A DNA stretch of 7,560 bases from Candidatus Woesearchaeota archaeon (GCA_019322455.1 JAHWIT010000063.1:1-7560); one strand, 5' to 3'; counted from the first letter of the stretch, positions 1 through 5,709 are shown. Numbers and translations are program-made. Notes: a model not told the origin generated them from the sequence alone.

Positions 1-25
1 CTGATTCTAATTGTTGTTTTTCCAT
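1..25 (-). CDS. Possible start of a further gene, cut by the window edge
   Basis: On the minus strand an ATG at 25-23 opens a frame reading M-E-K-Q-Q-L-E-S up to the window edge, three bases after the EndoQ stop codon. A competing GTG start overlaps the EndoQ stop (reading M-K-N-G-K-T-T-I-R-I). Either start would put the gene in a tight operon with the EndoQ gene. Only eight or so codons are visible, so neither the frame nor a function can be settled. The reason for listing it is the close spacing on the same strand. Confidence 0.35.
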
Positions 26-28
26 TTT

Positions 29-1294
29 TCACATAAACTCATTTAATCCTGTTTGTTTCTTTTTTATTTCAACTTTAGGAAGTTCTTTTTTATCTTGTTC
101 AGAGAAGATAGGATAACCATATTCACCATCATAGCCTGGCTGGATTTGTATTTTGCCTTGTCTGTTTAGCATTATTTTTTCAACTATTTTTTCATCTGTT
201 ACTTTTTTTAATTCTTCTTCTGAAGCATCTAATAGTATATTTAATTCTGATTTAAAATGATCAATTAGTTTATTGAATTCTAGCCATACTTTCTTAGTTG
301 CAATTCCACTTCCTAATAATTTTGACAGTATTTCAGACAATGGAATTAGTCTTTTGAAGTCTTTTGCTGATTTTGGCTTAAAGCCTTCTGGCCTGTCTGC
401 TAGTTCTTCAACTCTATGATGTACTCCAATAGTTAAGGGCTTGCCGCATTTTGGACAGATGTTGTTTAATTTCTTTGATTCCTTTGGTGTTAAACATACA
501 TTGCAGTTTCTATGGCCATCTTCATGGTATTTACCATAAGCTGGATCAACTTCAATTGTTCCTGTTAATCCTTCTTTAGTCCTTAATGCATTTATTAGAT
601 TATTATATGTTAATTCTTTTAATTCAAATAAAGTTGCTTCACGGCCAATTCTCCAAGGCCAGAATGAATGTGAATCAGAGAATGAAACTAATGCAAATGG
701 ATCCAGCTTTGACAAGCGCCAGTTCATTGGCGGATCACTTGATAATCCTGTTTCTAATGCATGGATATTTTTAGTTTGATCTTTGAATGCTTCTTCTACT
801 GAATTATAGCCAGACATTGAGCCTAGCAAAGCAAACCAAGGAGTCCAGATATGAGCTGGAATTATTTCAATGTCTTTGCTTATTTTCATTAAAGATTCTG
901 TCAATTCATCACAAGGAATTTTAAAGATAGGTCTTCCATCATAATCAATTCTTCCATGCTTCAGAAAGTATTCTGTTATTTGATCAACAATATCAAAATT
1001 AGGAGCTAGAATAACATTATGAACTCTTCTTCCTTTTCCCATATCTGTGTATATTAGAGAAACTTCTGTCTGCAATATAAAATTCATTCCTCCTTTTGAT
1101 GTCAGGATTCCATTTTCTTGTTCTTGAAGATTTGCTTTTAATTCTTTAATCCATTTTGGATGTGTGAAATCTGATGTTCCTAATAGATTAAGGCCTTTTA
1201 CTTTTGCCCATTTTTCTAGATTAGCAATATCTAACTGTTTAGAAGTAGCTCTGCTGTATTTTGAATGCAAATGCAAGTCTGAAATTATTTTCAT
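29..1294 (-). CDS. Endonuclease Q (EndoQ) family protein, PHP-domain DNA-repair nuclease
   Basis: This is a 421-residue protein matching the EndoQ family in length and layout. Family members nick DNA 5' of deaminated bases (uracil, hypoxanthine) and abasic sites, starting a repair pathway found mainly in archaea. The N-terminal PHP domain (about 1-220) carries metal-binding motifs: DLHLHS with D6, H8 and H10; GTSDFTHP with D42 and H45; E77; H92; PAHIWTPW with H148; and SFSDSH with D207 and H209. A four-cysteine zinc module follows (C264-x2-C267 and C280-x2-C283). The C-terminal 100 or so residues are charged and probably helical. The last eight residues, QTGLNEFM (414-421), resemble a PCNA-interacting (PIP) box. 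The ATG start at 1294 is followed at once by the PHP motif, and an SD-like AAAGGGGT lies just upstream. Metal-ligand roles are inferred from PHP family pattern. No frameshift or missing motif is seen. Confidence 0.9.
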   Translation of the reverse strand: MKIISDLHLHSKYSRATSKQLDIANLEKWAKVKGLNLLGTSDFTHPKWIKELKANLQEQENGILTSKGGMNFILQTEVSLIYTDMGKGRRVHNVILAPNFDIVDQITEYFLKHGRIDYDGRPIFKIPCDELTESLMKISKDIEIIPAHIWTPWFALLGSMSGYNSVEEAFKDQTKNIHALETGLSSDPPMNWRLSKLDPFALVSFSDSHSFWPWRIGREATLFELKELTYNNLINALRTKEGLTGTIEVDPAYGKYHEDGHRNCNVCLTPKESKKLNNICPKCGKPLTIGVHHRVEELADRPEGFKPKSAKDFKRLIPLSEILSKLLGSGIATKKVWLEFNKLIDHFKSELNILLDASEEELKKVTDEKIVEKIMLNRQGKIQIQPGYDGEYGYPIFSEQDKKELPKVEIKKKQTGLNEFM

Positions 1295-1326
1295 CTAAAC
1301 CCCTTTAAAGAAAATGAAAAATTTAT

Positions 1327-1334
1327 ATTATAAA
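1327..1334 (-). promoter_or_regulatory. TATA element and SD-like site for the EndoQ gene
   Basis: On the minus strand TTTATAAT is centred about 36 bp upstream of the EndoQ ATG. A GGGGT SD-like run lies at 1297-1303, close to the start. An archaeal TATA box about 26 bp before transcription start would leave a leader of roughly 10 nt containing that site. The call is from spacing and composition only. Confidence 0.45.
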
Positions 1335-1366
1335 AATGTTTGGTAAGAAAGAAAATAGACAAAAGA

Positions 1367-1405
1367 TTTTAATATGATTTAATAATATCTTATTAAAAAA
1401 GAGGT
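1367..1405 (+). promoter_or_regulatory. TATA element and Shine-Dalgarno site for the DUF4382 lipoprotein gene
   Basis: TTTTAATA at 1367-1374 is centred about 42 bp upstream of the ATG at 1412. It is preceded by an A-rich stretch that could serve as the BRE element. GAGGT at 1401-1405 sits 6 nt before the ATG and fits the SD consensus. Transcription starting near 1396 would give a short leader carrying this SD. Confidence 0.5.
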
Positions 1406-1411
1406 ATTAAC

Positions 1412-1930
1412 ATGAAAAAGGTAATTTTAATAAGTATATTAATTCTAAGCGTTGTTTTAATTAGCGGCTGCGCAGGAAAAGGAATATTAGTTATGCAGAT
1501 AACAGACCAGCCAAAATTGAATATAGAGAAAGCTGAAGTAACGATATCAAAGGTGCAGGTTCATATGGCTGGTGCTGGAGAAGAAGAGAATGCAACAACA
1601 CAAGCAGGATGGTATACTGTTGTTGATGAAGCAAAGATGTTTGATTTAGTAGCAATAAAGGATGTTAAAGAATTCTTAGGAAGTGCTGTATTAGATGCAG
1701 GAAAATACACACAAATAAGACTGAATGTGGATAAGGCATTAGTTACAATTGATGGAATGCAATATGATTTGAAAATACCATCAAAAACAGTGAAACTAAC
1801 TAAACCATTTGATATAATAGCAAATCAAACAACAACATTAACATTAGACTTTGATGCAGATAAATCTATACATTCTGCTGGAAAAGACAAATATATTATG
1901 AGACCAACAATAAAGATTATACAAGAATAA
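1412..1930 (+). CDS. DUF4382-type surface lipoprotein
   Basis: This 172-residue protein begins with a lipoprotein signal peptide: MKK, a hydrophobic stretch, then L-I-S-G-C with the lipidation cysteine at C20. The mature part matches the DUF4382 pattern: an ITDQP motif near the start; paired short strands of the 'AEVTISKVQVH' type (about 41-51); a W-Y-T-V segment; the DLVAI and EFLGSAVLDAGKYTQIRL region (about 78-105); and a closing LDFDADKSI plus YIMRPTIKII segment. This predicts an all-beta, outward-facing domain anchored to the membrane. The family has no established biochemical function. The start is supported by the SD and the signal peptide. The gene is divergent from EndoQ and appears monocistronic, with a T-rich terminator directly after it. 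Confidence 0.85.
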   Translation: MKKVILISILILSVVLISGCAGKGILVMQITDQPKLNIEKAEVTISKVQVHMAGAGEEENATTQAGWYTVVDEAKMFDLVAIKDVKEFLGSAVLDAGKYTQIRLNVDKALVTIDGMQYDLKIPSKTVKLTKPFDIIANQTTTLTLDFDADKSIHSAGKDKYIMRPTIKIIQE

Positions 1931-1933
1931 ACT

Positions 1934-1948
1934 ATTTTTTTATTTTTT
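1934..1948 (+). terminator. T-rich terminator after the DUF4382 gene
   Basis: A run of seven T, one A and six T follows the stop codon within about 20 bases. Bare T-tracts are the usual archaeal termination signal. No stem-loop is needed or seen. Confidence 0.6.
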
Positions 1949-1955
1949 AGTAAAC

Positions 1956-1963
1956 TTTTTAAT
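1956..1963 (+). promoter_or_regulatory. TATA-like element for the HAD-GT2 gene pair
   Basis: TTTTTAAT is centred about 26 bp upstream of the ATG at 1986, and there is no SD before that ATG. The spacing predicts a leaderless mRNA starting at or beside the ATG. The box is a weak match to the consensus. Confidence 0.4.
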
Positions 1964-1985
1964 TAACTTATAATTCTGTTTTATT

Positions 1986-2627
1986 ATGGGGAATTTATTT
2001 GTTTGGGATTTTCATGGAGTCCTTGAAACCGGCAATGAGTATGCTGTTCAAGATGTTGTGAATAAGGTTTTGCCTGAGTTTGGTATTTCTAGAAAAGCAA
2101 CTGTTGAAGAGTGTTTGATGTTGTATGGGAAGAAATGGGCTGATTATTACAGATTTTATAATTCTGATGCTGATGAAGAAACAATACATAGAATGGTTGA
2201 AAAGGCTGTTGAGATAAGTGTTGGAGAAAAGATAGCTAGAAAATATATGAAAGCAACTGAATATGCACATGATGTTTTAGGAAGCATAAGAAAAAAAGGA
2301 GATGTTAATTTAATTATGTCAAATTCTTCTCCAGAAGCATTGGATTATTTTTTAGAAATAGTTAATATGCAAGATTCTTTTGATTTTAAATTTGCAGCAG
2401 ACGGACATAGGATAGAATATAGTATTGATTCTAAAGCAAGGTATTTAGAAGAGTTTTTAAAAGATAGAAATTTTGACAAAATAATTGTTATTGATGATAT
2501 GGAAGAAGGTATTGAAAGAGGCTTGAAGTTTAATGCAATAACATTTATGTATAATAGAAATAGAACTCAAGTTAAATCAAAAGCTCATCATATTATAACT
2601 GATTTAAGAGAGGTTTTAAAGGTATAA
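1986..2627 (+). CDS. HAD-superfamily hydrolase-like protein with a DxH motif
   Basis: This 213-residue protein has the HAD layout. Motif I is W-D-F-H-G-V at 7-12, giving D8 as the likely nucleophile. A helical cap follows (about 15-100). Motif II is LIMSNSS with S112, the motif III lysine is probably K150 (SIDSKARYLEEF), and motif IV is IIVIDDMEEGIERG with D170 and D171. In most HAD phosphatases motif I is DxD, and the second Asp is the acid/base. Here that position is H10 (codon CAT), so the reaction cannot be assumed to be ordinary phosphate hydrolysis. The ATG has no SD and is probably read from a leaderless transcript. The stop codon overlaps the start of the glycosyltransferase gene by one base, so the two are co-transcribed and may share a sugar-phosphate or glycolipid pathway (inference). 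The substrate is unknown. Confidence 0.8.
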   Translation: MGNLFVWDFHGVLETGNEYAVQDVVNKVLPEFGISRKATVEECLMLYGKKWADYYRFYNSDADEETIHRMVEKAVEISVGEKIARKYMKATEYAHDVLGSIRKKGDVNLIMSNSSPEALDYFLEIVNMQDSFDFKFAADGHRIEYSIDSKARYLEEFLKDRNFDKIIVIDDMEEGIERGLKFNAITFMYNRNRTQVKSKAHHIITDLREVLKV

Positions 2628-3334
2628 TGCTGTCTATAATAATAATAACAAAGAATGAAGAGAAATGTCTGCCCAGGTTACTAGAGAGTTTGAAGAATCA
2701 AAGTTTTAAGGATTATGAGGTAATTGTTTCTGATGCAAATTCTAATGATAAAACAAGAGAGATAGCTGCTAATTATGGATGCAGGATAGTTGAAGGTGGA
2801 AAACCAGCAGGAGGAAGGAATAATGGAGTTAAGGAAGCTGAAAATGATTTATTATTGTTTTTAGATGCTGATGTTATACTGCCTGAGAATTTTTTAGAGG
2901 AAAATATTAAAGAGTTTAATGAAAGAAAGCTAGACTGTGCAACTGCAATATATAAGCCTCAGGGAGATAAGTTAGTTGATAGATTTATGTATTTTGTCTA
3001 TAATAATTGGGCTAAGTCAATGCAGTATTTTTTTCCTCATTCAGCTGGATTCTGTATATTTTGCAGAAAAGAGGTGTTTGATAAAGCAGGAGGATTTAAT
3101 GAAAGATTGTATATTGCTGAGGATCATGCTTTTGTTAATAAAGCAAAGCATAGTGGTTATAGATTTAGATTATTGAAAAGTGTTCCAATTCTTGCTTCTG
3201 TAAGAAGAGCTGAAAAGGAAGGAAGATTTAAGTTTGCAATGAAGTATATTTATGCAGGAATATATAGGTTATTTGTTAAAGAGATTGAAAAAGAGATATT
3301 TGAATATGATTATAATTATGATAATTCTAAATAA
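2627..3334 (+). CDS. Family 2 (GT-A fold) glycosyltransferase
   Basis: This 235-residue single-domain protein begins directly with the GT2 nucleotide-binding strand SIIIITKNEE (3-12). VSDANSNDKT follows, with D36 expected to contact the nucleotide. The DxD metal motif is LDADV (D80 and D82). An E-D-H triplet at 165-167, after AGGFNERL, fits the catalytic base region of GT2 enzymes. The family transfers a sugar from a nucleotide- or dolichol-linked donor. No transmembrane segment is obvious, so it is probably cytoplasmic or loosely membrane-associated through its basic, aromatic C-terminal part (about 200-235). Start and upstream stop overlap as TAATG, which implies translational coupling; AAAGGT lies 3 nt upstream as a possible SD. 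Acceptor and donor cannot be read from sequence. S-layer or protein glycosylation and glycolipid synthesis are both plausible. Confidence 0.85.
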   Translation: MLSIIIITKNEEKCLPRLLESLKNQSFKDYEVIVSDANSNDKTREIAANYGCRIVEGGKPAGGRNNGVKEAENDLLLFLDADVILPENFLEENIKEFNERKLDCATAIYKPQGDKLVDRFMYFVYNNWAKSMQYFFPHSAGFCIFCRKEVFDKAGGFNERLYIAEDHAFVNKAKHSGYRFRLLKSVPILASVRRAEKEGRFKFAMKYIYAGIYRLFVKEIEKEIFEYDYNYDNSK

Positions 3335-3363
3335 GATTCTTCACTATACAGTATATAGATAAA

Positions 3364-3371
3364 TTATTTAA
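3364..3371 (+). promoter_or_regulatory. TATA-like element for the 40-codon zinc-ribbon gene
   Basis: TTATTTAA is centred about 29 bp before the ATG at 3397, and no convincing SD precedes that ATG. This fits a leaderless or nearly leaderless transcript. Readthrough from the glycosyltransferase gene is also possible, because no T-tract follows that gene. Confidence 0.35.
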
Positions 3372-3396
3372 GTATCTGCTATTGAACTAGAGATAT

Positions 3397-3519
3397 ATGA
3401 AAAAGATTAGTTCATGCTTTAATTGTGGAAGAGAATTATACACAAATGACTTGAACTTGTGCAAGAGATGCCATAAAGAAGTTGGATTGGATTTTGCAAA
3501 GGATTTGGAAAAACAATAG
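3397..3519 (+). CDS. Zinc-ribbon microprotein, 40 residues
   Basis: A 40-codon frame from ATG to TAG encodes a protein starting MKKISSCFNCGREL, with cysteines at 7, 10, 22 and 25 (CxxC-x11-CxxC). It ends in a charged tail (about 27-40). The two CxxC knuckles are the signature of a treble-clef or zinc-ribbon metal site, and a random short frame would rarely hold them with this spacing. The protein is lysine-rich with little other content, so nucleic-acid or ribosome binding is possible but unproven. It lies 62 bp after the glycosyltransferase and converges on the serpin gene. A longer open frame on the opposite strand (3387-3572) has no recognisable features and is not favoured. Confidence 0.65.
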   Translation: MKKISSCFNCGRELYTNDLNLCKRCHKEVGLDFAKDLEKQ

Positions 3520-3558
3520 TTGATTATATATTTGATTCTGTATTTTTGATAGAGGAAA

Positions 3559-4812
3559 TTATCTAGGATCAACTACTTTTCCTAAGAACAAGATTCCTCC
3601 TGTTTGTCTTTCTTGGATTATAAAGATAAATGGATGATCTGCTCTGAAAAAATTAGGCATAGCTGTTATTCCTACAACCACAGCAGTTGCTGCAGCTGCT
3701 TCTGTTCCTTCTTCATTTACCTCAACAAAGGCTTGATGGATTACATTGCTTATGAATAAATCTTGTGTACCATCCATTCCAGAGAAATCTGCTCCTGGCC
3801 ATTTAAATGCAGTCGGCATTCCCATTTTTGCTAAGGTTTGAGGCAAGAAATATTTTGTTTCAAATTTAAATTTAGGCATATAAACATCAATTTTTGTTTC
3901 TCTCATACTGCTTTTCCATTGGTTTAATTTTTCTGCTGTTAATGATTCTTCTAATTCCTGCATATTTCCTTCTTTTGGAAGGAGAATAAGCATTGAAAGA
4001 TCTTCTCCTTCATAAAGCAGTTCAAGAATTTGCATTTCATTTTCTGGGAAAAAGGCATAATTGAATCTTGCTTTTTCTCCTGTTAGAGTCATCATTTTAA
4101 CTGTAACTTCATTATCTGGAGTTATTTTAAAAGGAGCATCTCTTGTTTTTTTCTTATCAAACTTTAAAACCCAATCTCCTTTAAAGTAGATTGCATTAGT
4201 TAATACTAATCTTGTCAATGAATTAATTGCTCCTGGAGGAATTATGTCTTTTATTTTATTATTTGTTTTTTCTTCTACCCAATTATTGATTGTTTGTCTT
4301 GATTTTTCAGTTTCTTGTATAAAATCAAGATTATTTGCTTCTGCTGCATAATATTTTTTAATTGTATTTTTATATGAATCTAAGAAGGGATAATCTTTTT
4401 GAGCCCAAAAGGCATTTGCTGAATAAAGTTTGTATTCTTTATCTTTTTTGTTTATTAAATTATGGATTCTTGCATAAGAAGACCTTCTTACTATACCATT
4501 TTCTGGTAAATGAAGTACTGACTGCATTTCTTCTGCTGTTTCAGTTCTTGCACCTTCATAAGTCATTGCTAAAGCAGTTGCAATGCTATATGGTGAGAAG
4601 AATACATTGTCATTTTGATCTTTAAGTTCAGAATATAGTTCTAATGCAAATTGATTATTGTTATTTACAACATTAATTACATCTTTATCATTTGCCTGGC
4701 TATCATCTGCTAAAGGTACTATAGGCCCTTTGCATCCAAGAGGGAGAAGGAGAGCAGATAAAATAACAAGAAAAACTGCTAACCTTCCTATTAAGTTTAT
4801 ACTCGCTCCCAT
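3559..4812 (-). CDS. Membrane-anchored serpin (serine protease inhibitor), probably inhibitory
   Basis: This 417-residue protein is a full-length serpin behind a secretion signal. Residues 1-27 form a signal with a hydrophobic core ending in L-P-L-G-C. C27 is a likely lipidation site, although proline at -3 is not ideal for a lipobox. The serpin fold spans about 48-417, with hallmark stretches NVFFSPYSIATALAMTYEGA (about 69-88), LVLTNAIYFKGDW and the C-terminal DHPFIFII plus GGILFLGKVVDP. The reactive-centre loop carries the inhibitory hinge EEGTEAAAATA (367-377) with threonine at P14 and small residues at P12-P9. Counting from the hinge puts the scissile bond at T383-A384 (P1-P1'), with the same P1'-to-PF length as alpha-1-antitrypsin. 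Uncharged P1 suggests elastase-like or subtilisin-like targets (inference). The start fits a TATA box 26 bp upstream with no SD. Transfer from bacteria is possible. Confidence 0.93.
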   Translation of the reverse strand: MGASINLIGRLAVFLVILSALLLPLGCKGPIVPLADDSQANDKDVINVVNNNNQFALELYSELKDQNDNVFFSPYSIATALAMTYEGARTETAEEMQSVLHLPENGIVRRSSYARIHNLINKKDKEYKLYSANAFWAQKDYPFLDSYKNTIKKYYAAEANNLDFIQETEKSRQTINNWVEEKTNNKIKDIIPPGAINSLTRLVLTNAIYFKGDWVLKFDKKKTRDAPFKITPDNEVTVKMMTLTGEKARFNYAFFPENEMQILELLYEGEDLSMLILLPKEGNMQELEESLTAEKLNQWKSSMRETKIDVYMPKFKFETKYFLPQTLAKMGMPTAFKWPGADFSGMDGTQDLFISNVIHQAFVEVNEEGTEAAAATAVVVGITAMPNFFRADHPFIFIIQERQTGGILFLGKVVDPR

Positions 4813-4830
4813 AATATACTAGAAAGAGCA

Positions 4831-4843
4831 TTATATATAAATA
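4831..4843. promoter_or_regulatory. Near-palindromic TATA element shared by divergent genes
   Basis: TTATATATAAATA reads as a strong TATA box on both strands. On the minus strand its centre is about 26 bp from the serpin ATG (4812), predicting a leaderless serpin mRNA. On the plus strand it is about 38 bp from the ATG at 4875. The whole divergent intergenic space is 62 bp, so both genes could be driven from this one site. Confidence 0.55.
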
Positions 4844-4874
4844 CCTATCGAAGAGTTTAATTTGAGTTGAAGTT

Positions 4875-5141
4875 ATGTTGTTTTCTTTACTACAACTTAT
4901 ATTTATTAACAGCTTTATCTTAATTGTATTTATGAAAGAAGGCCAACCAGGATCATCGAGTAGAGAAGGTAAAAGGGAATTTCCAAAAGATACTGTACGT
5001 TATCTTAGGTATGGCAGCTGGGATTTCTATATTTCAAAGAAAGAAGAGATGTTGATGATAGATACAAATGAGTATCATCCTGGAATGCTGTATTTGACAA
5101 AAAGCGATCTTGAAGAGTTTATTAAGAAAATGGATGAATAA
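4875..5141 (+). CDS. Small protein of unknown function, possible N-terminal membrane segment
   Basis: This 88-residue frame begins with a strongly hydrophobic stretch (2-19). Next comes a Ser/Gly/Glu-rich linker (about 21-34), then a compact domain with RYGSWDFYIS (about 44-53), MLMIDTNEYHPGMLYL and a helical acidic/basic end (EEFIKKMDE). I do not recognise a family. The start is uncertain. The upstream ATG gives a membrane-anchored protein and lies about 38 bp after the shared TATA box. An internal ATG at 4932 (residue 20) gives a soluble 69-residue protein, and it has its own TATA-like CTTATATTTA about 29 bp upstream. Neither start has a clear SD. The gene is divergent from the serpin, which may mean shared regulation and does not prove shared function. 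Confidence 0.6.
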   Translation: MLFSLLQLIFINSFILIVFMKEGQPGSSSREGKREFPKDTVRYLRYGSWDFYISKKEEMLMIDTNEYHPGMLYLTKSDLEEFIKKMDE

Positions 5142-5206
5142 ATAGTAGCATTTATAAAGAACTTCTGATTTTAAGTATATATCAGGGACTTTTAGTAATT
5201 TTTGTT

Positions 5207-5216
5207 AAAATTATAT
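5207..5216 (+). promoter_or_regulatory. TATA-like element for the zinc-ribbon/cold-shock gene pair
   Basis: AAAATTATAT is centred about 28-30 bp before the ATG at 5241, and no SD precedes that ATG. The spacing suggests a leaderless transcript that continues into the cold-shock gene 23 nt downstream. The remaining 5142-5206 stretch is AT-rich with scattered TATA-like words and nothing else I can assign. Confidence 0.4.
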
Positions 5217-5240
5217 CATCTGTTTCTGAAAAAAAATAAA

Positions 5241-5360
5241 ATGGTTGAATATAAAATAGTCAAATACTGCAAATTGTGCAGAAAGAGATTTTTAGTCAAT
5301 AGAGGGGAAGCTAAAAGATATTATTGTAACAAATGTCAATCTAAAGTTGACAGAGGATAA
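5241..5360 (+). CDS. Zinc-ribbon microprotein, 39 residues, upstream of the cold-shock gene
   Basis: A 39-codon frame from ATG to TAA encodes a very basic protein starting MVEYKIVKYCKLCRKRF, with cysteines at 10, 13, 29 and 32 (CxxC-x15-CxxC). The spacing fits a rubredoxin-like or zinc-ribbon knuckle pair. The many Lys and Arg residues and the size resemble small ribosomal or RNA-binding zinc proteins, but I cannot name a family. It ends 23 nt before the cold-shock gene on the same strand, with only that gene's SD between, so the two are probably one transcript. That context hints at an RNA-related role (inference). Confidence 0.65.
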   Translation: MVEYKIVKYCKLCRKRFLVNRGEAKRYYCNKCQSKVDRG

Positions 5361-5370
5361 ATAAATTAAA

Positions 5371-5379
5371 AGGAGGTGA
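5371..5379 (+). promoter_or_regulatory. Strong Shine-Dalgarno site of the cold-shock gene
   Basis: AGGAGGTGA matches the 16S anti-SD over nine bases and sits 4 nt before the ATG at 5384. It is by far the strongest SD in the window, where most genes have weak or no SD. It fixes the cold-shock start and fits an internal gene of an operon that must be translated efficiently. Confidence 0.8.
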
Positions 5380-5383
5380 AAAA

Positions 5384-5575
5384 ATGAAAGGAACAGTAAA
5401 ATTCTTCAACAAAATGAAAGGATTTGGATTTATAGCTGGAGAAGATGGAAAAGAGTATTTTGTTCATCAATCAGCATTAGCTGAAGGCGTAACTTTAAAT
5501 GACAATGATCCTGTTGAATTTGATGTCGAAGAAGGCGATAGAGGCCCAAAAGCAGTGAATGTAAAAAAAGAATAA
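5384..5575 (+). CDS. cspA: Cold-shock domain protein (CspA family)
   Basis: This 63-residue protein is a single cold-shock (OB-fold) domain of near-standard length. RNP1 is KGFGFI at 12-17 and RNP2 is YFVHQSA at 25-31; these bind single-stranded RNA or DNA through aromatic side chains. It opens with MKGTVKFFN, where F8 takes the place of the tryptophan found in many bacterial members, and ends in PKAVNVKKE. Family members act as RNA chaperones that melt structured mRNA, often after temperature drops. These proteins are abundant in bacteria and patchy in archaea, so acquisition by transfer is likely (inference). The perfect SD confirms the start. It appears to be the second gene of a two-gene unit with the 39-residue zinc-ribbon protein. 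The symbol is family-level only. Confidence 0.93.
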   Translation: MKGTVKFFNKMKGFGFIAGEDGKEYFVHQSALAEGVTLNDNDPVEFDVEEGDRGPKAVNVKKE

Positions 5576-5592
5576 GTTTTAGAATCATAAGT

Positions 5593-5646
5593 ATTTCTAA
5601 TAATTATTTTTATTCTTGTTATTATTTTTATTATTTCTTTTTTTTA
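5593..5646 (+). terminator. T-rich terminator after the cold-shock gene
   Basis: After the stop codon about 50 bases are dominated by T on the plus strand, including runs of five and a final run of eight T at 5638-5645. This fits a multi-tract archaeal terminator for the zinc-ribbon/cold-shock transcript. Confidence 0.6.
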
Positions 5647-5651
5647 TAAAA

Positions 5652-5681
5652 TTACATACCAGGCAGTTTTCCCTTCAACTG
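5652..5681 (-). pseudogene. Duplicated 3' end of SRP54 (last nine codons plus stop)
   Basis: Read on the minus strand this stretch encodes Q-L-K-G-K-L-P-G-M-stop. SRP54 itself ends Q-F-K-G-K-L-P-G-M-stop at 5794-5765. The two 30-base copies match at 24 positions without gaps. Five of the six differences are synonymous and the sixth changes Leu to Phe. The copy lies 113 bp further downstream in the same orientation, out of frame with SRP54, and no clear homology continues beyond it. The synonymous pattern means the copy once was, or came from, a translated SRP54 gene, so it is best read as the tail of a replaced or second SRP54 allele. Confidence 0.65.
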
Positions 5682-5694
5682 AAAAGTCAGTTGA
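5675..5694. repeat. Perfect inverted repeat, 8-bp arms
   Basis: TCAACTGA and TCAGTTGA are exact reverse complements separated by AAAG. The left arm overlaps the end of the duplicated SRP54 tail. It could form a small hairpin on either strand. Its role is unknown. Confidence 0.6.
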
Positions 5695-5709
5695 CACCTT
5701 CAAGCGACA

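Noticed and set aside
586..774. 62-codon plus-strand open frame
   Set aside because: It is antisense to the EndoQ gene, with no motif and no start signals.
1995..2270. 91-codon minus-strand open frame
   Set aside because: It is antisense to the HAD gene, whose motifs are intact, and is Phe/Ser/Ile-rich with no domain.
2976..3176. 66-codon plus-strand open frame in another phase
   Set aside because: It lies inside the glycosyltransferase gene, whose own frame carries the GT2 motifs.
3387..3572. 61-codon minus-strand open frame opposite the 40-residue zinc-ribbon gene
   Set aside because: It has no motif, overlaps the end of the serpin, and the plus-strand frame has a four-cysteine zinc signature that explains the region better.
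4362..4625. 87-codon plus-strand open frame
   Set aside because: It is antisense to the well-supported serpin and has low-complexity Leu/Phe content.
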